A stretch of 64,000 bases of DNA from Flavobacterium gyeonganense. Its GTDB lineage: Bacteria > Bacteroidota > Bacteroidia > Flavobacteriales > Flavobacteriaceae. Position numbers and translations under genes: made by a program. Shown one piece after another: positions 46,763 to 55,877 of this stretch. A model generated the notes under the pieces. That model did no database searches. It saw only the letters and a program-made list of their open reading frames with translations, and was not told the origin of the DNA. Positions within the stretch are counted from its first letter, which is position 1. Every line of letters begins with the position of its first letter. Location: contig NZ_CP121112.1 in NCBI RefSeq assembly GCF_029625295.1, positions 3,162,001 to 3,226,000 on the forward strand. The letters run 5' to 3'.

Positions 46763-46791
46763 TTGATACAAAGATAAAATAGCTACATTTG
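46763..46791 (+). promoter_or_regulatory. Promoter of the tRNA-tuf cluster
   Basis: TTG (46763-46765), 18 bases, TACATTTG (46784-46791), followed by GCAG: a full match to the Bacteroidota housekeeping promoter, 37 bases before tRNA-Thr. Confidence 0.75.
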
Positions 46792-46828
46792 CAGTCCGTT
46801 AGAAATAGCGGACTTTTTTATTGTATTC

Positions 46829-46902
46829 GCCGATGTAGCTCAGCTGGCTAGAGCAGCTGATTTGTAATCAGCAGGTCGTGGGTTCGAGTCCCTCTATCGG
46901 CT
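46829..46902 (+). tRNA. tRNA-Thr (TGT)
   Basis: Complete cloverleaf, acceptor GCCGATG/TATCGGC, anticodon loop TTTGTAA giving TGT, T-loop GGTTCGAGTCC, discriminator T. CCA not encoded. Confidence 0.97.
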
Positions 46903-46962
46903 CAAAAAAATTCAAATGCGATTTGGAATAGGTTCTTTAAAATAATGAGATTTTAAAAATTA

Positions 46963-47043
46963 GGGGAGATACTCAAGCGGCCAACGAGGGCAGACTGTAA
47001 ATCTGCTGTGTGAACTTCGCAGGTTCGAATCCTGCTCTCCCCA
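46963..47043 (+). tRNA. tRNA-Tyr (GTA)
   Basis: Acceptor GGGGAGA/TCTCCCC, anticodon GTA in ACTGTAAAT, long class II variable arm (CTGTGTGAACTTCGCAG region), discriminator A. CCA not encoded. Confidence 0.97.
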
Positions 47044-47124
47044 CAAATGAATTTTAGATGGTTTTTCAGGTTTTGATTGTAATTAAACAAAATGCTGAAG
47101 TGAAACTTTTAAATCAAGGGTTCT

Positions 47125-47196
47125 GCCGGTGTAGCTCAGGGGTAGAGTGCTTCCTTGGTAAGGAAGAGGTCTCGGGTTCAAATCCCGACATTGGCT
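47125..47196 (+). tRNA. tRNA-Thr (GGT)
   Basis: Acceptor GCCGGTG/CATTGGC (two G-T pairs), anticodon loop TTGGTAA giving GGT, T-loop GGTTCAAATCC, discriminator T. Confidence 0.96.
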
Positions 47197-47251
47197 CAAG
47201 TAAGTAGGAAATTGAAAATTAATATATAACTAAGATTAAAAATTAAGTAAA

Positions 47252-48439
47252 ATGGCAAAGGAGAATTTTAATCGTTCCAAACCGCACTTAAACATAGGTA
47301 CAATTGGACACGTGGATCACGGAAAAACTACATTAACTGCTGCAATTACAAAAGTATTGTCAGATGCTGGTTACTGTCAAGCAAAATCGTTTGATCAAAT
47401 CGATAACGCTCCAGAGGAGAAAGAAAGAGGTATTACTATTAATACATCACACGTAGAGTATGAAACTGCTAACCGTCACTACGCTCACGTTGACTGTCCA
47501 GGTCACGCGGATTACGTAAAGAACATGGTTACTGGTGCTGCTCAAATGGACGGAGCTATCTTAGTAGTTGCTGCTACAGATGGTCCAATGCCACAAACTC
47601 GTGAGCACATCCTTTTAGGTCGTCAGGTTGGTATTCCAAGAATCGTTGTTTTCATGAACAAAGTGGATATGGTTGATGATGCTGAGTTGTTAGAGCTTGT
47701 TGAAATGGAAATTAGAGATTTATTATCTTTCTACGAATATGATGGAGATAATGGTCCTGTTGTTCAAGGTTCTGCTTTAGGTGGATTGAACAATGATCCT
47801 AACTGGGTACCTAAAATTATCGAATTAATGGAAGCTGTTGATGCTTGGATCGAAGAGCCAGTACGTGACGTTGCTAAACCATTCTTGATGCCGGTTGAGG
47901 ACGTATTTACAATTACAGGTCGTGGAACTGTTGCTACAGGTCGTATCGAAACTGGAGTTGCTAATACTGGAGATCCTGTTGAAATCATTGGTATGGGAGC
48001 TGAAAAATTAACTTCTACTATTACAGGAGTTGAGATGTTCCGTAAAATCCTTGATAGAGGTGAAGCTGGAGATAACGTAGGTTTATTGTTAAGAGGTATT
48101 GATAAGGCTGATATCAAAAGAGGTATGGTTATTATTAAGCCAGGTTCAGTAAAACCACACGCTAAATTCAAAGCTGAGGTTTATATCTTGAAAAAAGAAG
48201 AAGGTGGACGTCACACTCCATTCCACAATAACTACCGTCCACAGTTCTACGTACGTACAACTGACGTAACAGGAGTTATTTCTTTACCAGCAGGTGTGGA
48301 GATGGTAATGCCAGGTGATAACTTAACTATTGAAGTTGCTTTATTAAGCCCAATCGCTATGAACGTAGGTTTACGTTTTGCTATCCGTGAAGGTGGTAGA
48401 ACAGTTGGTGCTGGACAGGTTACTGAAATTGTAGAGTAA
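47252..48439 (+). CDS. tuf: Elongation factor Tu
   Basis: 395 residues, full-length three-domain EF-Tu. G motifs: [25 protein letters not shown] and GSAL. It brings aminoacyl-tRNA to the ribosome. It is linked to tRNA-Thr/Tyr/Thr upstream and tRNA-Trp downstream, a conserved order in many bacteria. Confidence 0.99.
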   Translation: MAKENFNRSKPHLNIGTIGHVDHGKTTLTAAITKVLSDAGYCQAKSFDQIDNAPEEKERGITINTSHVEYETANRHYAHVDCPGHADYVKNMVTGAAQMDGAILVVAATDGPMPQTREHILLGRQVGIPRIVVFMNKVDMVDDAELLELVEMEIRDLLSFYEYDGDNGPVVQGSALGGLNNDPNWVPKIIELMEAVDAWIEEPVRDVAKPFLMPVEDVFTITGRGTVATGRIETGVANTGDPVEIIGMGAEKLTSTITGVEMFRKILDRGEAGDNVGLLLRGIDKADIKRGMVIIKPGSVKPHAKFKAEVYILKKEEGGRHTPFHNNYRPQFYVRTTDVTGVISLPAGVEMVMPGDNLTIEVALLSPIAMNVGLRFAIREGGRTVGAGQVTEIVE

Positions 48440-48457
48440 TTCTATTAAAATAAATAA

Positions 48458-48490
48458 AAAGCCAGTGATTATTTTTTAATCACTGGCTTT
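48458..48490 (+). terminator. Hairpin between tuf and tRNA-Trp
   Basis: A 14-bp stem (AAAGCCAGTGATTA with its complement) around TTTTT, with only three T after it. It may be a partial terminator or an RNA-processing site that sets tuf expression above secE-nusG. Confidence 0.7.
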
Positions 48491-48494
48491 AATT

Positions 48495-48565
48495 ACGGGC
48501 GTAGTTCAAGGGTAGAATAGCGGTCTCCAAAACCGTTGATGGGGGTTCGAATCCCTCCGCCCGTG
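48495..48565 (+). tRNA. tRNA-Trp (CCA)
   Basis: Acceptor ACGGGCG/CGCCCGT, anticodon loop CTCCAAA giving CCA, T-loop GGTTCGAATCC, discriminator G. Confidence 0.96.
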
Positions 48566-48583
48566 CAATAAAAAATATATCAA

Positions 48584-48781
48584 ATGACAAAAGTTACGAA
48601 TTATTTATCAGAGGCTTTCGAAGAGTTGAAGTCAAATGTTACTTGGCCTGCTTGGGCTGAGGTTCAGAAATTGACAATTGTTGTGGCTGTGTTTTCGATC
48701 CTGTTCGCTTTGGCGACTTGGGGAGTAGACGAATTTTTTGCAAAAGCTTTGGCTGGATTTTTTAACTGGTTAAAAGGATAA
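48584..48781 (+). CDS. secE: Preprotein translocase subunit SecE
   Basis: 65 residues: an amphipathic cytoplasmic helix (FEELKSNVTWPAWAEVQKLT) with the conserved TWP motif, and one membrane helix (IVVAVFSILFALATWGVDEF). Short single-span form. Forms the SecYEG channel. Ten bases precede nusG. Confidence 0.96.
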   Translation: MTKVTNYLSEAFEELKSNVTWPAWAEVQKLTIVVAVFSILFALATWGVDEFFAKALAGFFNWLKG

Positions 48782-48791
48782 TTTTTTTGTG

Positions 48792-49343
48792 ATGGCAGAT
48801 AATAATGTGAAAAAATGGTACGTAGTTAGAGCGGTTAGTGGTCAAGAAAATAAAGTAAAAGCTTATATCGAAACTGAAATTGCGAGATTAGGTATGGAGG
48901 ATTATGTTTCTCAGGTCTTAGTTCCTACTGAAAAAGTAGTTACTGTAAAAGATGGGAAAAAATCATCTAAGGATAAAGTGTATTTTCCTGGATATGTTAT
49001 GATCGAAGCTAACTTGGTTGGTGAGATTCCTCATATTATTAAGTCTATTACTAGTGTTATTGGATTTTTAGGAGAAATTAAAGGAGGAGAACCTGTTCCT
49101 TTAAGACTTTCTGAAGTAAACCGTATGTTAGGTAAAGTGGATGAACTGGCTGTAAATACAGATACAAGATCAATTCCATTCACTTTAGGAGAAACAGTAA
49201 AAGTGATCGATGGTCCTTTTAATGGTTTCAATGGTACGGTTGAGAAAATCAATGAAGAAAAACGTAAACTTGAAGTTATGGTTAAGATTTTCGGAAGAAA
49301 AACTCCATTAGAATTGAGCTTTATGCAAGTTGAAAAAGTATAA
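48792..49343 (+). CDS. nusG: Transcription termination/antitermination factor NusG
   Basis: 183 residues from the ATG at 48792 (a GTG one codon earlier is also in frame). N-terminal NGN domain (KKWYVVRAVSGQENKVKAYI, FPGYVMIEA) and a C-terminal KOW domain (~130-183, VIDGPFNGFNGTVEKINEEK). Binds RNA polymerase and links it to Rho or the ribosome. Confidence 0.97.
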   Translation: MADNNVKKWYVVRAVSGQENKVKAYIETEIARLGMEDYVSQVLVPTEKVVTVKDGKKSSKDKVYFPGYVMIEANLVGEIPHIIKSITSVIGFLGEIKGGEPVPLRLSEVNRMLGKVDELAVNTDTRSIPFTLGETVKVIDGPFNGFNGTVEKINEEKRKLEVMVKIFGRKTPLELSFMQVEKV

Positions 49344-49364
49344 TTTTGTTACATCTATAATATC

Positions 49365-49394
49365 CACTATAATCGCTTCCAAATGATTATGGTG
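49365..49394 (+). other. Hairpin upstream of rplK
   Basis: CACTATAATC pairs with GATTATGGTG (one G-T), ending 15 bases before the rplK ATG and followed by a T-rich stretch. It may be an attenuator or a leader for ribosomal-protein feedback. Confidence 0.4.
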
Positions 49395-49409
49395 TTAAAT
49401 TTTTAAAAA

Positions 49410-49847
49410 ATGGCTAAAGAAATTAGTAAGGTAGTTAAACTACAAGTTAAGGGAGGTGCTGCGAACCCGTCGCCACCGGTTGGACCTGCTTTAGGAGCTG
49501 CTGGGGTTAATATCATGGAGTTTTGTAAGCAGTTTAATGCTAGAACTCAGGATAAACCTGGCAAAATTTGTCCAGTGCAAATCACTGTGTACAAAGACAA
49601 ATCATTTGATTTTGTTGTTAAGACTCCTCCAGCTGCAGTACAGTTAATGGAAGCAGCAAAGCTAAAGTCTGGATCAGGTGAACCAAATCGTAAAAAAGTA
49701 GCTAGTGTTACTTGGGATGTTATCAAAGCAATTGCTGAAGATAAAATGGTAGATTTAAATGCATTCACAATCGAATCAGCAATGAGTATGATTGCAGGAA
49801 CTGCTAGATCTATGGGTATAACTGTATCAGGAGAAGCTCCTTTTTAA
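49410..49847 (+). CDS. rplK: 50S ribosomal protein uL11
   Basis: 145 residues, normal length. N-terminal domain with the conserved [20 protein letters not shown] proline loop and C-terminal rRNA-binding domain ([19 protein letters not shown]). Part of the GTPase-associated centre. Confidence 0.98.
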   Translation: MAKEISKVVKLQVKGGAANPSPPVGPALGAAGVNIMEFCKQFNARTQDKPGKICPVQITVYKDKSFDFVVKTPPAAVQLMEAAKLKSGSGEPNRKKVASVTWDVIKAIAEDKMVDLNAFTIESAMSMIAGTARSMGITVSGEAPF

Positions 49848-49860
49848 TTAAGAGAAAGAA

Positions 49861-50549
49861 ATGGCAAAATTGACAAAAAAGCAAAAGAGGCTGCTTCAAA
49901 AATTGAAAAGAACAAATTATATTCTTTAAAAGATGCTGCTGCATTAATTAAAGTTGTTGCTTCTGCAAAATTTGATGAGTCTGTTGATATCGCAGTACGT
50001 TTGGGTGTAGATCCAAGAAAAGCGAATCAAATGGTAAGAGGTGTAGTTACTTTACCTCACGGTACTGGAAAAGATGTTAAAGTATTAGCATTGGTTACTC
50101 CAGATAAAGAGGCAGAAGCTAGAGAAGCTGGAGCAGACCATGTTGGTCTTGATGATTATTTACAAAAAATTAAAGACGGTTGGACAGATGTTGATGTTAT
50201 TATCACAATGCCGGCTGTTATGGGTAAATTAGGTCCATTAGGTCGTATTTTAGGGCCTAGAGGTTTAATGCCAAACCCTAAAACAGGTACTGTAACTATG
50301 GATGTTGCAAAAGCTGTTCAGGAGGTTAAAGCTGGTAAAATTGACTTCAAAGTTGATAAAACTGGTATCGTTCACGCAGGAATTGGTAAAGTTTCTTTTG
50401 GAGCTGAGCAGATTGTTGACAACGCACACGAAATTATTCAAACATTAATAAAACTTAAACCAACTGCTGCTAAAGGTACCTACATTAAAGGTATTCACCT
50501 TACAAGCACTATGAGTCCTGCGATTGCATTAGACCCAAAAGCAGTATAA
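49861..50549 (+). CDS. rplA: 50S ribosomal protein uL1, frameshifted near the N-terminus
   Basis: The clean frame begins within the gene, but the natural start is the ATG at 49861, 13 bases after rplK. With four A at the CAAAAGAGG site (~49882-49888) the frame runs into a stop; with five A it reads [20 protein letters not shown] and continues to [20 protein letters not shown], which is the family's N-terminus. The rest ([20 protein letters not shown] and [10 protein letters not shown]) is typical uL1. Likely a base-calling error. Confidence 0.96.
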
Positions 50550-50571
50550 TTGGTAGTTAAAAATTTTTAGT

Positions 50572-51075
50572 ATGACTAGAGAAGAAAAATCAATCGCGAT
50601 TGAAAATTTAACTGCGCAGTTAGCTGGTACAAATATCATTTATGTATCTGATATTTCTGGTTTAAACGCAGAAACAACTTCAAACTTACGTAGAGCTTGT
50701 TTTAAAGCAGGTATCAAATTAGAAGTTGTAAAGAACACTTTGCTTGCAAAAGCAATGGAAGCTTCTGCTAATGATTATGGTGATTTACCTAAAGTATTGA
50801 CTGGTAACAGTGCTATATTTATTTCTGATGTTGCTAATGCACCTGGAAAAATTATCAAAGATTTCCGTAAGAAATCTGATAAACCACTTTTAAAAGGGGC
50901 TTACATCAATTCTGAAGTATACATTGGAGATAATCAACTAGATGCATTAGCTACAATTAAATCTAAAGAAGAGTTACTAGGAGAACTTATTGGATTATTA
51001 CAATCTCCGGCTCAAAGAATTATTTCTGCTTTACAAAACAAATTCGCTGGTAGCGAAGAAGAAACTGAAGCATAA
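50572..51075 (+). CDS. rplJ: 50S ribosomal protein uL10
   Basis: 167 residues: globular rRNA-binding domain (FKAGIKLEVVKNTLLAKAME) and C-terminal helix that carries bL12 dimers (LQSPAQRIISALQNKFAG). 22 bases after rplA. Confidence 0.98.
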   Translation: MTREEKSIAIENLTAQLAGTNIIYVSDISGLNAETTSNLRRACFKAGIKLEVVKNTLLAKAMEASANDYGDLPKVLTGNSAIFISDVANAPGKIIKDFRKKSDKPLLKGAYINSEVYIGDNQLDALATIKSKEELLGELIGLLQSPAQRIISALQNKFAGSEEETEA

Positions 51076-51082
51076 TAATCCA

Positions 51083-51108
51083 AACAGAGAGAATTTAGTT
51101 TCTCTGTT
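51083..51108 (+). other. Hairpin between rplJ and rplL
   Basis: AACAGAGA/TCTCTGTT stem with a ten-base loop and no T-run. Possibly an RNA-processing or stability element that sets the higher bL12 yield. Confidence 0.45.
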
Positions 51109-51169
51109 GCTTAATTAGCGCACAATAAACAAAATATAATTTTACAAATCATTTTAAACGATAGAAAAA

Positions 51170-51541
51170 ATGGCAGATTTGAAACAATTCGCAGAACAAT
51201 TAGTTAACCTAACAGTTAAAGAAGTTAACGAATTAGCAACAATATTAAAAGACGAGTATGGTATCGAGCCTGCTGCTGCAGCTGTAGTAGTTGCTGCTGG
51301 TGGTGGAGAAGGTGCTGCTGAAGAAGCACAAACTGAATTTACAGTTGTATTAAAAGAAGCTGGTGCTTCTAAATTAGCAGTTGTAAAATTAGTTAAAGAA
51401 CTTACAGGTTTAGGTCTTAAAGAAGCTAAAGATGTAGTTGATGGTGCTCCAAGTACTGTTAAAGAAGGTGTTTCTAAAGAAGAGGCTGAAGGTCTTAAAA
51501 AATCATTAGAAGAAGCTGGAGCTGTAGTTGAATTAAAATAA
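51170..51541 (+). CDS. rplL: 50S ribosomal protein bL12
   Basis: 123 residues: N-terminal dimerisation domain, Ala/Gly-rich hinge ([19 protein letters not shown]) and C-terminal domain with [20 protein letters not shown]. Stalk protein that recruits translational GTPases. Confidence 0.98.
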   Translation: MADLKQFAEQLVNLTVKEVNELATILKDEYGIEPAAAAVVVAAGGGEGAAEEAQTEFTVVLKEAGASKLAVVKLVKELTGLGLKEAKDVVDGAPSTVKEGVSKEEAEGLKKSLEEAGAVVELK

Positions 51542-51563
51542 TTCAACTCGGTTTTAAGAACTA

Positions 51564-51606
51564 GGTTTAGGTCCTGAGTTAACACTCAAAGGCCTAAACC
51601 ATTTTT
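51564..51606 (+). terminator. Attenuator-like hairpin between rplL and rpoB
   Basis: GGTTTAGG (51564-51571) pairs with CCTAAACC (51593-51600), inner TGAG/CTCA pairing, followed by ATTTTT. A partial terminator here is known in other bacteria to lower rpoBC relative to the ribosomal proteins. The gap to rpoB is 264 bases and is otherwise A+T-rich. Confidence 0.65.
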
Positions 51607-51805
51607 CGTATAATAAAATACATTAAATTTTATTATCAAATAGTTTAAAATACGAAAAAGTTTTTGATCAATACGAAGAAAAAAATTGAACTGATTTTTT
51701 AGTTTATTTTTAAAGATGTATTGGTTTTAAAAAAGAAAGTATAAACTAAGCAGTGTGTTTTTACACAAAAAAATTACTTTTTTTTAATCAAAATTTTGTT
51801 CATTG

Positions 51806-54800
51806 ATGATAACAAATCAGACTGAAAGATTGAATTTTGCCTCTACAAAAAATATTCCTGACTATCCGGATTTTCTAGATGTACAGGTTAAATCTTTTAA
51901 GGATTTCTTCCAATTGGAAACGAAATCTGACGAAAGAGGCAACGAAGGGTTATACAACACCTTCATGGAAAATTTCCCAATTACAGATACAAGAAATAAC
52001 TTTGTATTGGAATTCCTAGATTATTTTGTTGACCCACCACGTTATACAATTCAAGAATGTATAGAGAGAGGTCTTACGTACAGTGTGCCTTTAAAAGCTA
52101 GGTTAAAACTATATTGTACAGATCCAGAACACGAAGATTTTGAAACAATTGTACAAGATGTTTATCTTGGAACAATTCCTTACATGACTCCGAGTGGTAC
52201 TTTTGTAATAAATGGTGCCGAGCGTGTTGTAGTATCTCAATTACACCGTTCTCCAGGGGTTTTCTTTGGACAATCATTCCACGCAAACGGAACTAAACTT
52301 TATTCTGCCAGAGTAATTCCTTTTAAAGGATCTTGGATAGAATTTTCTACAGATATCAACAGCGTTATGTACGCTTATATCGATAGAAAGAAAAAATTAC
52401 CTGTAACAACTTTATTCCGTGCAATCGGATTCGAAAGAGATAAGGATATCCTTGAAATTTTCGACTTAGCAGAAGAAATTAAAGTTTCTAAAACTGGTAT
52501 TAAGAAATATATTGGAAGAAGACTTGCTGCACGTGTATTGAACACATGGCACGAGGATTTCGTAGATGAGGATACTGGAGAGGTTGTTTCTATCGAGCGT
52601 AACGAAATCATCCTTGATCGTGATACTATTATCGATAAAGATAATGTTGAAGAGATCATCGATTCTAACGTTAAATCTATCTTGTTGCATAAAGAGGATA
52701 ACAACCAGGCAGATTATGCTATTATCCACAACACGTTACAAAAAGATCCAACAAACTCTGAAAAAGAAGCTGTAGAGCACATTTACCGTCAGTTGCGTAA
52801 CGCTGAACCGCCTGATGAGGAAACTGCTCGTGGTATTATAGATAAATTATTCTTCTCTGATCAACGTTATAACTTAGGTGAAGTTGGTCGTTACAGAATG
52901 AACAAAAAATTAGATTTAGATATCCCTATGGATAAGCAAGTGCTTACCAAAGAAGATATCATTACAATCGTTAAATATTTGATCGAGTTGATCAACTCTA
53001 AAGCAGAGATTGATGATATTGATCACTTATCAAACCGTCGTGTTAGAACAGTTGGAGAACAATTGTCTCAACAATTCGGTGTTGGTTTAGCACGTATGGC
53101 TAGAACTATTCGTGAGAGAATGAACGTTAGAGATAACGAGGTGTTTACACCAATTGATTTGATCAATGCTAAAACATTATCATCAGTTATCAACTCTTTC
53201 TTTGGTACTAACCAGTTATCTCAATTTATGGACCAAACGAATCCATTAGCTGAGATTACACACAAACGAAGACTTTCTGCCCTTGGACCTGGTGGACTTT
53301 CGAGAGAGAGAGCTGGATTTGAGGTTCGTGACGTTCACTATACACACTATGGTCGTTTATGTCCGATTGAAACTCCAGAGGGACCAAACATTGGTTTGAT
53401 TTCATCTCTTGGTGTTTATGCAAAAGTAAACGGAATGGGATTCATCGAAACTCCATACCGTAAAGTAACTAATGGTGTAGTTGATTTAGAAAGTACTCCA
53501 GTTTACTTAAGTGCTGAAGAAGAAGAAGGTAAAATGATTGCTCAGGCAAACATAGAGATGGATGCTACAGGTAAAATTACAGCTAGCAATGTTATTGCTC
53601 GTGAGGAAGGTGACTTCCCGGTTGTTGAACCATCAGTAGTTCATTATACAGATGTTGCACCAAACCAGATTGCTTCTATTTCTGCGTCATTGATTCCTTT
53701 CTTGGAGCATGATGATGCGAACCGTGCGTTGATGGGATCAAACATGATGCGTCAGGCAGTTCCTTTGATCCGTCCTGAAGCACCAATTGTAGGTACAGGT
53801 TTAGAGCGTCAGGTAGCTTCAGATTCAAGAGTATTAATCAATGCTGAAGGGCATGGAACTGTTGAATATGTTGATGCAAATATCATTACTATTAAATACG
53901 ATCGTACAGAAGACGAGAGAATGGTTAGTTTTGATGCTGATGAGAAAACATACAACCTTATTAAATTTAGAAAAACCAATCAAGGTACAAGTATTAACTT
54001 GAAACCAATCGTAAGAAAAGGTGACAGAGTTATTCCTGGACAAGTATTATCAGAAGGATATGCTACTCAAAATGGTGAATTAGCTTTAGGTAGAAACTTA
54101 AAAGTTGCGTTCATGCCATGGAAAGGGTACAACTTCGAGGATGCGATTGTAATTTCTGAAAAAGTAGTTCGTGATGATATTTTTACTTCTATTCACGTTG
54201 ATGATTATTCATTAGAGGTTAGAGATACTAAGTTAGGAAATGAAGAGTTAACAAACGATATTCCTAACGTTTCTGAAGAAGCTACTAAAGATTTAGATGA
54301 AAACGGTATGATTAGAATTGGAGCAGAGGTTAAACCTGGCGACATTTTGATCGGAAAAATTACACCAAAAGGAGAATCAGATCCTACTCCGGAAGAGAAA
54401 TTGCTTCGTGCAATCTTCGGGGATAAAGCAGGTGATGTAAAAGATGCTTCATTAAAAGCTTCTCCATCTTTACATGGTGTAGTTCTTGACAAAAAATTAT
54501 TTGCAAGAGCCGTAAAAGATAAACGTAAACGTACTCAGGATAAAGATGCTTTAGGTGCTTTAGAAATGGAATTCGAAACTAAATTTGTTGAATTAAAAGA
54601 CAGATTGGTTGAAAAATTATTCTTGATCGTTAACGGAAAAACATCTCAAGGTGTAATGAATGATTTGGGTGAAGAAGTTTTACCAAAAGGAAAAAAATAT
54701 ACTCAAAAAATGCTTTACGCAGTAGAAGATTTTGCTCACTTAAGTAAAGGTCAATGGGTTGCTGATGACGCTACAAATAAAATGGTTAATGATTTAATTC

Positions 54801-55618
54801 ATAACTATAAAATTAAGCTGAACGACTTACAAGGAGCTTTAAGAAGAGAGAAGTTTACTATTACAGTTGGAGATGAATTACCATCTGGAATCTTGAAATT
54901 GGCTAAAATCTATATCGCTAAAAAACGTAAGTTAAAAGTTGGTGATAAAATGGCAGGACGTCACGGTAACAAAGGTATTGTTGCAAGAATCGTTCGTCAT
55001 GAAGATATGCCTTTCTTAGAAGATGGAACGCCGGTAGACATCGTATTGAATCCACTTGGGGTACCTTCACGTATGAACATTGGTCAGATTTATGAGACTG
55101 TTCTTGGATGGGCTGGTATGAACTTGGGTAGAAAATTTGCTACTCCAATTTTTGACGGTGCTTCTCTTGACGAAATCAATGCTTTGACTGATGAAGCTAA
55201 CGTACCACGTTTTGGACATACTTATCTTTATGATGGTGGAACTGGAGAGCGTTTTGCACAAAAAGCAACTGTGGGTGTAATTTACATGCTTAAATTAGGA
55301 CACATGGTTGATGATAAGATGCACGCACGTTCTATCGGACCATACTCACTGATTACGCAGCAACCACTTGGAGGTAAGGCTCAATTTGGAGGTCAGCGTT
55401 TTGGAGAGATGGAGGTTTGGGCACTTGAGGCTTATGGAGCTTCTAGTACTTTACGTGAAATCTTAACTGTTAAGTCTGATGACGTTATTGGTAGAGCTAA
55501 AACTTACGAAGCTATCGTTAAGGGTGAAACTATGCCAGAACCAGGTTTACCAGAATCATTCAATGTATTAATGCACGAATTGAAAGGTCTAGGATTAGAT
55601 CTTCGTTTGGAAGAATAA
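51806..55618 (+). CDS. rpoB: RNA polymerase subunit beta
   Basis: 1270 residues from the ATG at 51806 ([11 protein letters not shown]); an in-frame TTG lies one codon before. Full-length. The rifampicin region reads [20 protein letters not shown] then LSALGPGGL, with the Asp, His and Ser that mutate in resistant strains all unchanged. The [18 protein letters not shown] and [13 protein letters not shown] motifs are present. Confidence 0.99.
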   Translation: MITNQTERLNFASTKNIPDYPDFLDVQVKSFKDFFQLETKSDERGNEGLYNTFMENFPITDTRNNFVLEFLDYFVDPPRYTIQECIERGLTYSVPLKARLKLYCTDPEHEDFETIVQDVYLGTIPYMTPSGTFVINGAERVVVSQLHRSPGVFFGQSFHANGTKLYSARVIPFKGSWIEFSTDINSVMYAYIDRKKKLPVTTLFRAIGFERDKDILEIFDLAEEIKVSKTGIKKYIGRRLAARVLNTWHEDFVDEDTGEVVSIERNEIILDRDTIIDKDNVEEIIDSNVKSILLHKEDNNQADYAIIHNTLQKDPTNSEKEAVEHIYRQLRNAEPPDEETARGIIDKLFFSDQRYNLGEVGRYRMNKKLDLDIPMDKQVLTKEDIITIVKYLIELINSKAEIDDIDHLSNRRVRTVGEQLSQQFGVGLARMARTIRERMNVRDNEVFTPIDLINAKTLSSVINSFFGTNQLSQFMDQTNPLAEITHKRRLSALGPGGLSRERAGFEVRDVHYTHYGRLCPIETPEGPNIGLISSLGVYAKVNGMGFIETPYRKVTNGVVDLESTPVYLSAEEEEGKMIAQANIEMDATGKITASNVIAREEGDFPVVEPSVVHYTDVAPNQIASISASLIPFLEHDDANRALMGSNMMRQAVPLIRPEAPIVGTGLERQVASDSRVLINAEGHGTVEYVDANIITIKYDRTEDERMVSFDADEKTYNLIKFRKTNQGTSINLKPIVRKGDRVIPGQVLSEGYATQNGELALGRNLKVAFMPWKGYNFEDAIVISEKVVRDDIFTSIHVDDYSLEVRDTKLGNEELTNDIPNVSEEATKDLDENGMIRIGAEVKPGDILIGKITPKGESDPTPEEKLLRAIFGDKAGDVKDASLKASPSLHGVVLDKKLFARAVKDKRKRTQDKDALGALEMEFETKFVELKDRLVEKLFLIVNGKTSQGVMNDLGEEVLPKGKKYTQKMLYAVEDFAHLSKGQWVADDATNKMVNDLIHNYKIKLNDLQGALRREKFTITVGDELPSGILKLAKIYIAKKRKLKVGDKMAGRHGNKGIVARIVRHEDMPFLEDGTPVDIVLNPLGVPSRMNIGQIYETVLGWAGMNLGRKFATPIFDGASLDEINALTDEANVPRFGHTYLYDGGTGERFAQKATVGVIYMLKLGHMVDDKMHARSIGPYSLITQQPLGGKAQFGGQRFGEMEVWALEAYGASSTLREILTVKSDDVIGRAKTYEAIVKGETMPEPGLPESFNVLMHELKGLGLDLRLEE

Positions 55619-55630
55619 TAAAAGTTTTGG

Positions 55631-55660
55631 AATCAGTCTCATTTTTTAATGGGACTGATT
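55631..55660 (+). other. Hairpin after rpoB
   Basis: A 13-bp stem (AATCAGTCTCATT with AATGGGACTGATT, one T-G pair) around TTTT, without a T-run. It lies in the 259-base rpoB-rpoC spacer, which also holds a CTCTTAAA/TTTAAGAG palindrome at 55804-55821. Likely a processing or stabilising element rather than a terminator. Confidence 0.5.
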
Positions 55661-55877
55661 ACTCATTTATAATAAGTTTTTAAAGATTTATACCCGTAAC
55701 CCGTTCCGATTTTTTATAACAATGTGAAGCATTTTATAACTAGCACTTCAAATAAAAATTTGAGGTTTAGAGAAGTAACCCGAGGTAGTAGCTGAATGAT
55801 TAACTCTTAAATTTTTAAGAGTAGATTATAAATCTAAATTCAATTTTTTAATTGCAAATAAATCAATAGTAAAAACT

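Noticed and set aside
49861-49900. Programmed frameshift in rplA
   Set aside because: No slippery heptamer or stimulatory structure, and no precedent; a missing A in a short run is simpler.
51154-51585. 143-codon antisense open frame over rplL
   Set aside because: A product of the biased codon use of a highly expressed gene; no independent start signals. The same applies to the 135-codon antisense frame over tuf (47764-48171) and to other antisense frames over rpoB and rpoC.
53200-53320. Possible rifampicin-resistance change in rpoB
   Set aside because: The key Asp, His and Ser of the resistance region are all the sensitive form.
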